Origin: Asterias rubens
Taxonomy: Eukaryota; Echinodermata; Asteroidea; Forcipulatida; Asteriidae
Assembly: GCF_902459465.1 (NCBI RefSeq)
Contig: NC_047080.1
Span: 12,498,866-12,562,865 of the forward strand
Length of the DNA: 64,000 nucleotides
Direction: 5' to 3'
Shown here: positions 32,601-47,600 of the stretch, piece after piece
Numbering within the stretch: position 1 is the first letter of the stretch
How the letters are laid out: each line of letters starts with the position of its first letter
The notes under the pieces: model-generated
The model's database searches: none
What the model saw: the letters and a program-made list of their open reading frames with translations, nothing else
Told to the model about the DNA's origin: nothing
Translations under genes and position numbers: made by a program

Positions 32601-35600
32601 TGATTGTTGATCAGTATGGATTCGAACCTACGATTCGACATTGGATTAATACGTCAAGCAGTGCAGTGTATTCAACATTTTCAGTTGAGCATTTAGCATT
32701 GAATATTGGCCCGATTGGAATTTGTAATACCCTATTCAAACTAAATATCCAGTGTGTTTAAACAATCGGCAGTTCATACCCATAGGTGGGATTCGAACCT
32801 CAAACCGATAAACACGTGTAGGTGTGACAAAAACATAATGTGTATAATGACATTGACTGTTTGTACCCATGTATACATTGTACAGGTAAAGCGTATGAAT
32901 GGTTCCCATCAGGTGAAGTTATTGTCTATTTTTGTTTACTCAGTTCTTGAAATGCTATTCTTATGTTGTCTCCTCTAATGATATATAATAATGGTTTTTC
33001 ACCATTACCTTTTTTTATCCTCTGATTGATCAATCTCTCTCTTATCTATTATTGTATGTGTGCAGAACACATTGTTTCCCCTTTAGTGGTGAAATATTAT
33101 GCAAACATGAGAAATTGGATGTGAAACTTTTGTGCAAATGAAATATGGAAGAAGCTAGTGACAATGTTGCATCAGTACAGAACCATATTAGATCTATAAA
33201 TACTCTCTGGACCACTGGCCAGTCTAGTTATTTAGGCATTGAGCCAGTAACATCACAACTGAACAAGTCCTGCAGTCCAGTGTTTTTCCAAACTCATACT
33301 TTGAAGGTAAACTAATCTATACTTTTTCGTTCAAGTCAAAACTTTCTTCTATGAGTTCAGCACAATATGAAAAAGATTTTTTTTTTATTTGGTCTTGTTT
33401 AAAGTATTTGTTGTCCGGTAAAAGTGTTTTAACTACAAGACCTGCCTAAGGTTTGGACATTTAACCGTTGAGCCATTTATCTGTCGTTTAACAACTGTTT
33501 AAACGTTTAATCATTAACTGAAATGCTGAAATGCATTTCCAAATTGTTGAAGCAGAGAGTTAAACGCTAAACGGTAGACACAAGTTCCGTTTAACCGTTT
33601 AAATAAATAAACGTAACACAACTCTAGACCTACCTTTTTGAGAAGATTATCAAGTTCCTTGCTGTTGTTTCCTCTGTGGTATTTTAACTTTACGGCAATG
33701 TTATGTGGAAAGCATGTCAGTGCGACTTAATTTTGTAGAATGCAAATTGTATATTTTCAAATTATTCACTTTGGTCTCAATTAAGCAACGCATGACAACA
33801 AGTGTTCTTGCAGCCTATGGCATGTTTTATTTGTAGCATCAAGCATCAATCATAAAAGATGGGTGTAACTTACCCTTACTCTTAGAAGAATTGAAGGAAT
33901 CAGTGACTGTCAAAAATGTATGTGCACTTTGGCTATCTACATCTAGCAACTACCACAATTTAAGGAATCAGTGACTGTCAAAAATGTATGTGCACTTTGG
34001 CTATCTACATCTAGCAACTACCACAATTTAAGGAATCAGTGGCTGTCAGATATGTGTGCACTTTGGCTATCTACATCTAGCAACTACCACAATTTAAGGA
34101 ATCAGTGACTGTCAAAAATGTATGTGCACTTTGGCTATCTACATCTAGCAACTACCACAATTTAAGGAATCAGTGGCTGTCAGATATGTGTGCACTTTGG
34201 CTATCTACATCTAGCAACTACCACAATTTAAGGAATCAGTGACTGTCAAAAATGTATGTGCACTTTGGCTATCTACATCTAGCAACTACCACAATTTAAG
34301 GAATCAGTGACTGTCAAAAATGTATGTGCACTTTGGCTATCTATCTAGCAACTACCACAATTTAAGGAATCAGTGACTGTCAAAAATGTATGTGCACTTT
34401 GGCTATCTACATCTAGCAACTACCACAATTTAAGGAATCAGTGACTGTCAAAAATGTATGTGCACTTTGGCTATCTACATCTAGCAACTACCACAATTTA
34501 AGGAATCAGTGGCTGTCAGATATGTGTGTATTTGGCTATCTAGCAACTACCACAATTTTCATTTGTTTCAAAGTTTTCTTCAGGATGCCTAATTTTCCAT
34601 CTTCTTTAAAATAAAAAGTGGGCAGGTTCATTAATTATTATTATTATTTTTTTTTTGGCTCCAAGAAAGCCGCTGCTACGCATCCTATCCCATCCTGTAG
34701 TCTTATTAGTCAAATGTTGTTTAATCAAATGGATATTGGTTTCATATTCTCCAGATGGAGCAAGATTTCTCCAGTCATCCCATGCTCCTTCAGAACATCA
34801 CCATGGTAACCTCATCTGACCTAGCGGAGCTCCTGATCAATGATTCCTACATTAACGTAACGAGTATTGAGCAGCATCTTGACGTCATTGATAACGCTGC
34901 GTGTGGATGGCTGAATCTAGCTGGCTCGGTTGACTTCAATATCTATCAGGCGTTCGCTGATGAAGAGTCGTTGATAGAGTACATCTTGAACGATGCACTG
35001 GAAGAAAATGTGACTGTCTTTGCTAGTAAGTACTCATTGTCTTTGCTTGTTAACATTCCTTTCTTATTGTATAAAATAATGTCTTGTTTCTTATCTCGTT
35101 TGGCGACAGTAAGGACGCAGTAGTTAAAAACATTGAGATAAATACCTTTGTAGAGCTTCGGTCTCTTTCATACTTTCAAGGAAGGGGTTCTATTTTGCCG
35201 AAAACATTTTTGTAAAGTTTACAGTAAAGTGTTGAGATTTTTCATACTTGGAAATTAAATTGTTTCCTCTTGTCAAAGGTCTCGTGTTTGAAGTGGATGA
35301 TGAGGGTAAGTTACCTCCCCACATTGTCTACAAGATCCGCCAGAACGCCTCATTCACTGATCGTAGCGATCTGATTCGTCGACGATTCTGGGCTCCCGGC
35401 TCGAATCATAAATCAACGTTGGGGTACTACACATTTGGCTTTGTGTGGATACAAGATATCATTGAGAGGGCCATTGTGAATAAATGGGTCGGACGTAGAG
35501 TGGTGGAACCAGGGAACTATGTCCAGGAGTTTCCATACCCGTGTTATATCAGAGACAAGTGAGTACAACTTTCTCTCTTTTTTTTTATTCAGTTAGGCAA

Positions 35601-38600
35601 CCAACATTTTTATACTTGACAGTTCTTACTAAAAAACACAGAAAACACATTAAACAAATTAAAGAAAAACAGAGGAGATAAGAGAGACCCCAGAAACCCC
35701 CATCTTGAGCCTTGAGTTGTTGTACTCTCCTAAAAGCATTGCTGCTGTCCTGGAGAGGGTGGGTTGCAAATCCATTGATTTTGCTTTATACTTATGATGT
35801 AAATATTGTGATTATCAATTGTGGTATTGTCAGTTTGTCCTGGGAGAGATTGGAAGCTCCATCCCTCGTATAGCTGACAGTGCTTCTCTATTGCAGTGAC
35901 TGCAGCCACTGGTAACCCATAAAACTCTTGTAGTTGAGTCACTGCATGACACACACAAACATTGGCGTAACTTGCTTAACGAAGCAAGAGCCACAAGTGG
36001 GACTTGAACCCACACTCTGCTGATTAGAAACACCAGAGCTTGAAATCGATGCTCTTAGCCACTCGGCCCTGACATGCCACAGTTGTGTTTGATTATTTAT
36101 CTTTGATTGTTTTCTATTTGTTGATTGATGTGGATTGATTTTCTTGACAGTTTTATGTTCATTATTGAGCACATAATGCCGATGATGTTAATCGTATCCT
36201 GGGTGTACTACGTAGCTATGTTTACTCAGAGTATCGTCTATGAGAAGGAGGCCAGACTCAAAGAGGTACGTGAAGTTATTTATTTATTTATTTATTTACA
36301 TATCCAACAGCTAATGTACCAATAATACTGTGATATGAAACCAGAAGAAATGCTCAGTTTAAGATGTGGCTGGAAAACCCCAAATGGGGAAATCCCACGT
36401 AGTATTTGGATTGTGTAATCTTTTGTTTGTCTAACATTAAACTTAATGGAACCAAAGTGAGGCAGGAAAGGAAAGTAGTCTGAGCCCCTTGATATAAGTT
36501 AGACTAGTCACTCTCATATGCATTGTAAATACAGGGAACTTGACTTTGAGTTTGTCTTGGTTCTTATTAGGTGATGAAGATGATGGGTCTTAGCAATGCT
36601 GTCCACTGGGTAGCTTGGTTCATCGTTGGCTTCACTCAGATGTCTGTTACCATCGGTGGTCTCGTCTGCATCTTACACATTAGTAATATCCTCGTTCATA
36701 GCAACCCATTCATCATCTGGCTAACAATGACTGTCTTTGCCATGGCAACCATTTGCTTCTGGTACGTATAAATTGGATCAGAATCTACCAAATAGAAGTT
36801 TACTCCATCAGCAACATACATGACATAGGATTGAACTGGTTCAGATCGAATCCTCAAGTAAATTTCTTATTCATAAACAAGTTGGAACTTTGAATACAAT
36901 ACAGTGACTTGGTCTCAAACGGCCATTTACAATCTTGCAGGGTCGATACAGGGCTGGCAAGACCATTTTTTATTTCTTAAAGGGTAGTTGCACTGAAAAA
37001 ACCTTAAAGTCTATGGGAAACATTTAAAATGGCAACAAAGCTGAGACCAGGCCTCTTGAGACCATGTCTACCGTGGTCATGTCCTCCAGGCTTGATGTCG
37101 ATATATTAACCTAAACAAGATTGTTCTCTTATTCTCTCCATTGTGCAGTTTCCTTGTGAGTGTACTGTTCTCTAAAGCCAAGCTAGCTGCAGCTTGTGCA
37201 GGTATCATCTACTTCACGAGTTATGTTCCCTGTCTATATATCGCTATAAGAGAGGAGAGCTTGGCGTACGTTGATATATCCAGCACCCTCAAGACCTGTG
37301 TGGTGAGTTTGGATTAATATTGAACAAGTTTCATGTCGCTGTTTACAGTTTGTGAGAAAAAGAAAATTTTTAATATGCCGCATTTTCTTAAGTTGGTGTC
37401 TGTTTTAAATGATATCATTATCATATTATTTGCGTTGCACAAACACCTACCCTTACGGATTCTGTATATGGGGTCCTGCTAATGTTCTGAATAAATTCTC
37501 AGTGGGATAGCACTAGAACAAAGACCAACTTGTGGGTAGCATTTTTGCATCGTTAAAAGTACTCCGTATAAAGTTGGTGTGTGTAAGGGCACACATTTGT
37601 TGAACCAGTAATAGAGGACTTTTCTATATTCTCCCATTGTTTGGAATTAATTCATTCTGGTAAGCATAAGATTGTCTTCGGTAACTTCTTTTTGTGCTTA
37701 TAAGCAGCTCAATGTGAAATTGATCCCATGGCCCAATTTCATAAAGCTGTTAAAAAGAAAATTTTGCTTCACAAATTTCTTTGCGAAGCGAAACTTTCCT
37801 GTGCTGAGCGCATTTGTGTGCTTACAGGCTTTATAAAATTGATCCCTGATAACGGTTATATCTCCAGCCAAACTATAAAAGGACATTTTTTCCATACAGT
37901 CTCTACTGTCTACCACTGCCTTTGGTCTTGGTGCTCGCTACTTCGCTCTGTATGAAGAGAATGGTGAGGGAGTCCAATGGAATAACATCGACAGGAGCCC
38001 AGTGGAACATGATTCATTCAATTTGCTACAAGTTATCATTATGATGCTAGTGGATATAGTGATTTACTGCTTACTGGCATGGTATATTGAAGGTGTACAT
38101 CCAGGTAGGTACACAGGGGACTAGACTTTCAGTAACGGTGCAGCTACCTTATCTTTCTTCCAGCTTGCCGAAAGAACAAAAATATTTCTGCATATATTCC
38201 TGCCCAGGAAATATTACCAGAAAACCAGTCACAAATTGGATATGGGACATACCGTTTTTGGCTGGTAACCTTTTTCTGGCAAGAAAAATTGTTTTGTGCT
38301 GTGCTAACTTTTTAAAGCAGTTTGAAGCTGTGCCCATAGCCCTATCACTTTAGCAAACTGATTTAGAAACTGCTATAGTATACTGGGCTCACAACTCTGA
38401 AGAGAAAAACACATGAAAATATTCATGATTTTGAATGATTTACCCATGACTTTTATTTCTGCAGGATCATACGGTCTACCCCGACCATGGTACTTTCCAC
38501 TTCAGCATTCTTATTGGTTCGGCCATCGTCATGGAGACCAGGAACACACATGTTGTTTTGATTGTTTGATCAACTGCTGGAAAGGTCGACCTGCCCCGCT

Positions 38601-41600
38601 GTCTGTAATGGAAGAACTTCAAGCCAGCGCCATGGAGAATATGCCCAATGGTAAGCATTTCTGGTTCATGGCGAAGCACCCTTGTCTATAAGGTTTCTTC
38701 AGGCTGCTGAAGTATAATGTTGTTCTCTTTATAGAATCATCATCGTACACTCAGGCGTATCTGATAAAGACTTTGACATTATTTGACGGTAGCCAATCCT
38801 GTGCTGTGCATTTTCCATTGTTTCGTCACAATTTGACCTCTAAGATGGTGGCTTGATGATGTCAATGCGTATATTGTAAAATCTCTACTTTTTGGGCCCA
38901 ATCATTGTTTCAGTAGAACCTGCTGGAAAAGAAATAATAAGAAATGATGTCAATAGTGGTTTTTTTGGTTGAGTGGAGATGCAGCCATTAGTGGCCGATT
39001 TATAAACAAGCCGCCTGTGGCTGCTATGGTGATTTACAAACAAGCTGCCTGTGGCTGCTATGGGGATTTATGTACAAGCCTCTTGTGCCCACTGTGGTCT
39101 CTATATGATTTAGTCTACTTTAACATTGTGCTTGGTTCATATTGAGGAGTTCTAAGGAATCATGATTGGTTTTTATGGTTTGTTTGTTCTAGGTTTGTAC
39201 ATGGAGGCAGATCCTACACATCTACCCCTTGGTGTGAAAATTGAACATCTTAGCAAGGTAAGACGAAAAAGATCAACTTTTAAAACGGGTCAAGAATTGC
39301 AATTGTTGAGGAATTTCCATTGTGATTATCTTGGTTAATTTCCATTGCAGGTTTACAAGAAGGGAGGCAAAAGAGCCGTCAATAAATTGAGTTTGAACTT
39401 CTACGAGGGTCAGATTACGTCTTTCCTGGGTCACAACGGAGCTGGGAAAACCACCACAATGTAAGTCACCGCATCCCTGGCCAATTTGATAGAGCTGCTT
39501 AAACAAAAACATGTGCAAAGTCTGAGCATCCAAGGGAAGTTTGCTTGAAATTATTTGTGTTGTTATCAGATTGTTCTCCAGATTGTTCACGTCTTAATAA
39601 CTCATCTCTTTGTTTGACGCAGTTCCATTTTAACGGGACTGTTCCCACCCACCTCCGGCACGGCACACATCTACGGATCTGACATACGCACCGATATGAC
39701 AACAATACGCAAAAGCCTTGGCATGTGCCCTCAACACAACGCCCTCTTTGATAAGTAAGTGCCAGTTTAAAATCTTAGTCAGTTACTTTGAAAATGTACA
39801 CTTTGATTGAGCACGTTTTTTAGGAGGTCCCAGATTTACGAACTGCTCTAGTCATTTTTCCCAGTCAGTTTCCCTCGTGGTTTATCAATTTATATCAATT
39901 ATTTGATTAAACTCAAACGTTTTCTTTCAGACTTACAGTGGAGGAACACATATGGTTTTACTGCCTGCTAAAAGGCATGGCCAACTCTAGCATCAAGTCT
40001 GAGATCACTAGGTAAGTTTGAAATCTAGTCATTTGATTATTACATTTATAGGAACCTACCACAAATGACCAAATTAATGTTTGTCAATTCCTCTGTATTT
40101 TCCCTTAGTCTGCACTGCAAATAAGATGCACATATTTCTCAATGTATTCCAAATTTAGCATGTCTCAATGGATTCCAAGTTTAGCATGTCTCAATGGTTC
40201 CAAGTTTAGCACACAAACAGTTAGTCAAAAAGTTATTTGTTATCATCTTTTACAAAAAGGATTATCACTGACATTGGACTATTGAAGAAGCGTCACCAAG
40301 TAGTGAACAATCTCTCTGGTGGTATGCAACGTAAACTCTCAGTAGCTATAGCGTTCGTTGGAGGGTCTCGTACTGTGATATTGGATGAGCCTACAGCAGG
40401 CATTGATCCATGTGCACGCCGCGCCATCTGGGATCTTCTCATCAAATACAAGCAAGGTAGGAACTGATTGTATTGACTATGTTTTAGCAGCGCCCTCTAG
40501 GGATGTCTGATAGTATGGTGATGGTGCGTTGTCTCGGAGACACACCCTATCCAGTGTAAAAAGATTTTGCAAAAATAAATTTGACCAAACTTGCTACAGT
40601 ATCATCAGAAACTAGGTTGTTTCCCCCATGAGCATTTTACAGTAACTGCTTGCAGACAAATTTATACAATGCAAAAATTGTAAAACCAAAATGTTTTTGT
40701 ATTTAGAGAAATGTGCCGTGTCCTGGCCAAGTAGTCTGGTGGAGTGGACTCAAATTCTGGTGGCTAAGTCAGCAGTGTGGGTTTGAATCAAGTGCAAACA
40801 TTTATCTTGAATGTACAAACAAATGAGATTTGAAATATAATGATTAACTACCTGTACACCTTCTATAGTTTTGCCGGTGCTGCATACTCCTAAGGAGTTG
40901 AGCATCTCAGGTTTTGTGCTTGATGCTTTATGCTCAATGAATGAGGAAAGTGGAATCTTTGCAGCCTGTTGAAGTTTGGTTTTGAGATCTTGAGTCTAAT
41001 TCTTAAACTCTGATTTTCTCCAGGCCGTACTATCATCCTTTCAACTCATCACATGGACGAGGCGGACATTCTCGGAGATCGCATCGCCATCTTGTCTCAT
41101 GGACAAATCAAGTGTGTCGGATCCTCGATGTTCTTAAAGACCACCTTCGGGGATGGGTACCAGTTGACCTTAATCAAGAAGCCACTTGGACTTAACGAGA
41201 ACGTTAACCGGTCGACTTCAACAGAGGCACAGCAGAGAAACGATTCCTTTGTTTCTAACTGCTCTGAGGAAGATGTAGGGAGGTTCATCCGACTACACGT
41301 CCCTGGAGCAACGCTGTCTGCAGAAACCCTTCGAGAGCTGACATACACGCTTCCTCTGGAGGCAGAAGAGGAAGGGACTCTAACAACGTTATTGGAGGAG
41401 CTTTCTGATGAGAAACTGGAAGGTCTTAATCTGTCTGGGTATGGCTTGATGGATTCCTCACTAGAGAAGGTGTTCTTGAAGGTAGCTGACAAGTACGGAG
41501 TGAATAGATTAGGTAAGAAGCTTAGAAGCCTGTAGCGACAGACCTGGGCCTAATTACATAGAGCTGCTTAAGCAGAAAAGTAACTAAGCGCAACAATATT

Positions 41601-44600
41601 TTGCTTACCAGAACAAGGTTACCAATGTCACAGGTATCATCTGTTACTGGTATCTCGCTCATTTTTGCTTAGTAGACACTTTTAAAACAATACCATCTGC
41701 TTAAGCAGTTCTATGAAATATTACCCAGTTTGGTTGCAAGATCCCTGTAGTACGCTGTTAGCACGTGCTGCAAAGTTTGTTTCAATAGTTTAAGAGGGTT
41801 TGTTTCAGTAAGCAATATTGTGATTGTTTTGGTCAACAGATGGAGATTCCGATGGCCAGACATCTTTATCGTCGGATTACTCAACAACAGACCATCCCCT
41901 CCTGGCACAGTCATCAAATGCTACAGCCACACCCCATGGAGAAGTGGAACTGTCCAGTGTTGGTGGAATGCATCATAGTGACAGTGCATCAGAGGACCTC
42001 TTCTTTGGGGAATTCCATTCTCAGACTAGGGATGGTTATAGTCAGTTGCCACAGGAGGAAACACAAAATGGTAAGTCCTGATCACAGGTTGTGATTGGAT
42101 GATAAAACAACTTTTTTCCTTGTAAATGCTCTTTTACATTTAATTAAAACTGCATGGTAAGCAAAAACAACTACAAGACAACCCAAGGTAAAACAATTTC
42201 CAACAACCCATTTCTGTTAAGCAAGACTATTTTCTGTGGTAAGCAACTGTATGTGCTTAACAGCTTTGAAAGTAAAGGCCCTCTGCCCATGAAAACTTTT
42301 GCTTATCAAATTTCTTGGCTAAGCAAGGAATGACCGAGGTACAATTCACAGCAATGGTAACTGTATGGTATTCTGGCCAGTAACCCACATTAAGTAAAAG
42401 TTGTTTGTGCTAAGTGAGTTTTTGTGCTTACAGGGTTTATGAAATTGGTGCCTGTTTCCATTTGACTCCACAGCAACTCATGGGTATCTTGAAGATACCA
42501 GTTCCTACCTCCTAACTGGACTCTTCCTCCAGTGCAGCCAGTTCCGAGCCCTCATGGTTAAACGCTTTCACTACACAAGACGCAACTGTAAGAGTCTATT
42601 CACCCAGCTCATCCTGCCAGCGTTCTTCGTCAGCATCGCTATGAGCGTTGCACTCTCCGCCCCCCAAGTTGGCAACTTCCCTCCTCTAGTGTTGACACCA
42701 TCGCAGTATCACCCTTTGACCTATCCTGATGATACATATTCATTATATGCAAATGAGGCTTTGAATAGGAGGCGGACCTATCATATTTATCGGTCGGTTG
42801 ATGGGGATGCAGATCCAACACAGCTGACAGCAACCTTCAGGTAAAGGCAAGAATGTGTTGTATCTTTCGTTGAGAAGTCATTTGTTCATTATTATGTATT
42901 GTCATTTATTTTTTGTATTGAAAACAAGGATGCCTCATAAGTAAACTTATTGACAATAGCTTGCAAGCCTGAGGGAACCTGTAAACAAGGGTGTTTTCTA
43001 AGTTAACCAGAAACACCAGGGTTAACCCCTACTCTGCCACGATAAGTGTTCTGGGTTCTTTTACTCGCACTACCAATACTATAGTGCACAAGACTTACTG
43101 TTGAATGTCCCATCCGAAGGACAAAGCAATTAAACTATCTTGCTCAAGGACACAAATGCCATGACTGGTGTTGTTAGCAATTTTGTGTTGTTGACTGTAC
43201 TAGTACTACTGCTGTTTGGCGCACCAATGATGGGGTGATTGCCTAAGTCTTTTAATGTTTGTGTTGTTGACTGTACTAGTACTACTGCTGTTTGGCGCAC
43301 CAATGATGGGGTGATTGCCTAAGTCTTTTAATGTTTGTCCGGCGGAAGGGTATTTTAAGCAAAACTGATGTCATAAGTGATGAGTGGAATAAAATCTGCA
43401 AAGACATTCTTAGGAATATTTTATTAAATTATTTCAGATTTCCAGCTGGGATCGGAGGGAGCTGTGTCATAAAGACTCCATGGAATGGCACTTTAGATAG
43501 ACTTGTTCAGTCCAACAACTACTCCTCTAGCGTCAACCTCCGTGGGAAGTACTTTGATAGAATGTGTGAGGAGTCCTTTAAGAAAGGGGAGCCGCTGTCT
43601 AACTACGTCCCTAAGCCACCGCAACCACTGCCCCCACCGGAGGAGTCTGAGTTTGATGGTAAGTGGGAGGACTAGTTCCTGGACTCCATGGTAATGATAA
43701 ATGGGTATAGTTTGGGGGTACAAGGGTAGTCTTTACATACAAGCCTCATTATGAGTCTCATTAACTTGTGTGTCGAAAAAAACAAAAAATGCTGGATTTG
43801 TTTTAATTGACCAGTTGGATTGTCCAGTTTATTGGTCGTGGTATAACTGTCTACATTTCATTATTCATTCATTTATTATTTTTCTTTAGGATATAAAAAC
43901 AAGAAATTTATCAAAAAGATAACGTACAAGAATTAGTCTAAAAAGTACATTACATAAAAAACACTTGGAAATTCAAGTGATGGAGCAATATCTTGATCCA
44001 CGTACTGATACTGCAAGGTCCAAATTTTAAAAAGCTGTTAGGGAATTGGGGAAATGATAAATTTTATTTTTGGGGGAAAAATAAACTGAATATGCTAAGC
44101 CTGATGTTTTAGCTAAAACTCTACTCACAAAGCAGGGATAGCCATTTCCCAGGAGTTTGCTGGGGCCAGCAACTCGAATGTGAGAAGTTTGACCGTAATT
44201 TTGTGGGGACTTTTGCAGGACCTTTGTTTAGTGTGAAACAGCTTGAGTGTTTTATAGTCTTACTTTTCAAGAGCCTTAGTAACTTTTAAATAGCCGTAGT
44301 AGTCCGAGCATGCTCATTCTTTAACACCATCGTTATTCTACTGCATGGCATCAGAGACACAATCCTGCTTGACCGATGATTAAACCAACTTCCTTAATTG
44401 TGTTTTTATTTGTTCTTTTGCTATTGCTTTCTCTCCCTGTGTGTATGTATGGACATTGTTGAGAAGGTGATGAGTCATTTAAGCGTAAGTACTTGTTTGC
44501 ATTCCGGTAAAAGAATAGCAACATTGATTTACCTGCAAGTGGAAGTTTAATCCTCGATCTGTGCATTGGAAATGCTACAGAGGCCATTATTTTGTCTTGT

Positions 44601-47600
44601 ATTTGCAACTGCAATCAATGCATTTTAAAGAGACTTGAATGATATTTAAAGCATAATTGTAGGTTCTTCATTGCAATCTCCTTCCTTTTCCACTTTTTGG
44701 TTTTGTTTTAACGCTTGTTTTTATTTGCAGGGATTGTATGTTTTGCCACCAGCTTTTTGCTGTATGTTGTTTGAGAATTATGTTCTTGCTTGTGCTTTGT
44801 GTGATTGTGCTTGCGACAAAGATATGCATTGTACTAATTATAACACTATTTGTTACATGCAGGGTTAGTGATGAACCTTTGCCTCTGGGCATTCCTTGAA
44901 ATCCCCTTTGCTAGTGGGTGTCCCATGAGGTTTAACTCTGGTGTCATTCCATTTTGTGTTGCAGTGATGTGTGATGCACAGGAAATCAACCCACAACTGC
45001 ACACTAGTCAGTATAGTGGTGTGATTATAGCGTTATATGTAGAACTAGAGTGCAAACAAAACCATTACACGGCCCGACATGAGGCATTTATTTTCCATTG
45101 AGAAATTGACACTGACCCATCGTAGAACACAGGTCAAGCACCAGTTCACGCAACATTTTGTAAGAGCAAACTTTTATATTACTCTACGGGGATTTAAACC
45201 CATGGTGGGCCAGCGTGGAAAAGGAAAAGTTCTGAAATATCACAAAACAAAATTCCCCCATCTGCAACCCTGCCTCAACATCTTCCCCGAATCCACCTAT
45301 CAATCTGCACTACTATGCAATAGCCATCCTTTAGTGATTATTTATCTGTAGGGTGTCGTGGCTGAGTGGATTAGAGCATTGAACTCAAGCTCTGGTGCTT
45401 CTGTTCAGCAGAGTGTGGGTTCGAATCCCGGTCGTGACACTTGTTTCCCTGAGCAAGACACTTCACTATAATTGCTTCTCTCCACCCAGGCGTAAATGGG
45501 TACCTTTGAGGGCAGAGATGGTTCTTGTGATTGATTGAGCCGAGTAGCCCATATTAATGTTGCACAGGCTGCATACTCCAAAAACGGGTTATTATTTTTA
45601 TTATTATTATGAAACTTGAGAAAGGGTCTGAGAAATCTGAGAAGGGATCTATATGGTAGCAGTAGGGTTTCAAAAGGCTGTTGTGACACTTCTGTTTGTG
45701 CCATTGTAGTGTAGAGTTGGAGGTTTAATATTCCTCCATGGTCTAATGAGGTTGATATTTTGCTCAATAACTAGTGCCCTTCCCCCATGCAAATACATGT
45801 AAAACTTACTTTAATGGCAGCCAATTTGTGTGATTCCCTGACTTTACAACCTGTCATTTTTGAGGTTTTCACCAAAAAGGAAAACCCTCATTTCAGTGAA
45901 ATTTCCCTGATAACCCCCATAAATTTAAGAAGTTGCTTAATGATGAATTGATTGCATGTGGTTGTCTTAGAACCTGAGGGGATGTCGTACATCAAGGAAA
46001 AAACATGTCAGTGTGCTGAGGATGGCAATGGGTTTGTCTGTCCACCGAATGTTGGCGAGCCGGTGCCAGACAAGAAGAAGGTTATAACGAGTGACATTCT
46101 ATTGGATGTCAGCGGCAGAAACATGTCTGAATATATCATCTACACCACTAATAAATTTAGACTCAGAAGGTGAGCACATAATTCCAGTTGCCAAAAGAAA
46201 AAAACAAATTCTATGAACTAATTTTGACAGATAATGTTTCCAAATGAAAAATGTACCAAACACTTTGTCTCATATGTTAAGGACAAAGCACAAAATCCAT
46301 TTTACTTGCAAAAAGTGTTTGCACATGACCAATGGACTTGAGATATGTCAGGATCTTGACAATAAAGTCATTCTTAGTTTTCAAGTAAAAACCACTTATT
46401 GTGGTGGTTTGTGTGTGATATACTTTAAATGAAAGCTTATTCTTTCTTGAATCTATATTTCAAAATACTAATCTAAGTAGTTTGGGCTTAAATTTGCTGA
46501 AAATCAGACAGATTCCAGTAACTTGTCCATTGATTACTCATTAAGAATTTTGCACCCGAGAAAAAAACTCAACTTCTTTTTTGAGAACTGAATTTGATTT
46601 TTATTGTTTCTTCTAGATATGGAGGTATTTCATTTGGTAATGTACGAAGTTTTGTCCCATCAAAGTATGGAAACATCGTTCCTGATACATATCGCAGTAT
46701 TGCAGTACGAAATGCTGCCATTGTAAGTAGAACAAACATCTGTTGATTTTTACAAATTTATTTCTGTATTGAGATATTTATTTAACTAAAGGAGCATTGC
46801 ACTTTAGTGAAAACCAACCCATTGTCTCTTTCTGTTTTCCTTTATTAGGCTTGGTACAGTCACAAAGGATATCATTCCCTACCCATCTACCTCAACGTAC
46901 TCAATAATGCCATCTTACGAGCAAACCTTGACCCTAGTATCCATGGTAACCCATCTGCATATGGCATCACTGTCATCAATCATCCGGTGAATAAGACAGG
47001 ATGGCAGCTTGAGGAAGAATTTGTGTGAGTCTACAACTTTGTGGTTGAACTTTGTTGAACTTTTGTATTATTTGTTTTTGCCTCTGCAAAATAGCTAAGA
47101 TGACGCCACATTTCTCTGGACTTTATTTTTGCAGTAACCGTGAGTCCACCAATGTACTGATTGCCATCTTCATCATCGTTGCTATGTCCTTCGTACCGGC
47201 TGGCTTCGTTGTCTTCCTTGTGATTGAACGCTCCACTAAGGCTAAGCATCTACAGTTTGTCAGTGGCACCAGACCACTCATTTATTGGGTCTCCAACTTC
47301 ATATGGGATATGGTGAGAGATGTTAACTCCTAGGATTTGTTGTTGTTGTTGTTTGTATTTATCTGCTTGGGTTGTTGTGGTCAAGCTATCTAGCACACTG
47401 GACTCAAGCTCTGGAGTTTGTGATCAGCAGGGTGTGGGTTCAGATCCTAGTCTTGACAATTGTCCTTGACCCTATCAGGACTGGGGGAAGGGGCAGGTTT
47501 GGCAGCGACTTGTTACTGCTGCTTCAAATCACCACCAAATAGTTGGACCTTTAAGAATAATAATTGTAACGTTGTTTATAAAGAGTCGTTTATCCAAAAG

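Larger units (their letters stand above)
26526..35558 (+). other. ABCA2: ABCA2 exons 4-15: first large luminal loop
   Basis: Exons 26526-26683, 27446-27567, 28176-28478, 28860-28958, 29184-29291, 29607-29669, 29959-30147, 30675-30804, 31325-31572, 32158-32286, 34755-35025, 35279-35558. They encode about residues 91-790. Many N-x-S/T sites (NLS, NVT, NAT, NIT, NNS) fit a glycosylated luminal domain. Exons 10-11 are rich in Thr/Ser/Pro ([18 protein letters not shown]), a low-complexity stalk. Exons 12-15 are the best conserved: [40 protein letters not shown], and the closing [14 protein letters not shown] with VQEFPYPCY. Confidence 0.93.

Noticed and set aside
45355..45440. tRNA-Ser/Leu gene
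   Set aside because: The head is continuous with a SINE body and has several diverged copies in the window, so it is a retrotransposon head.
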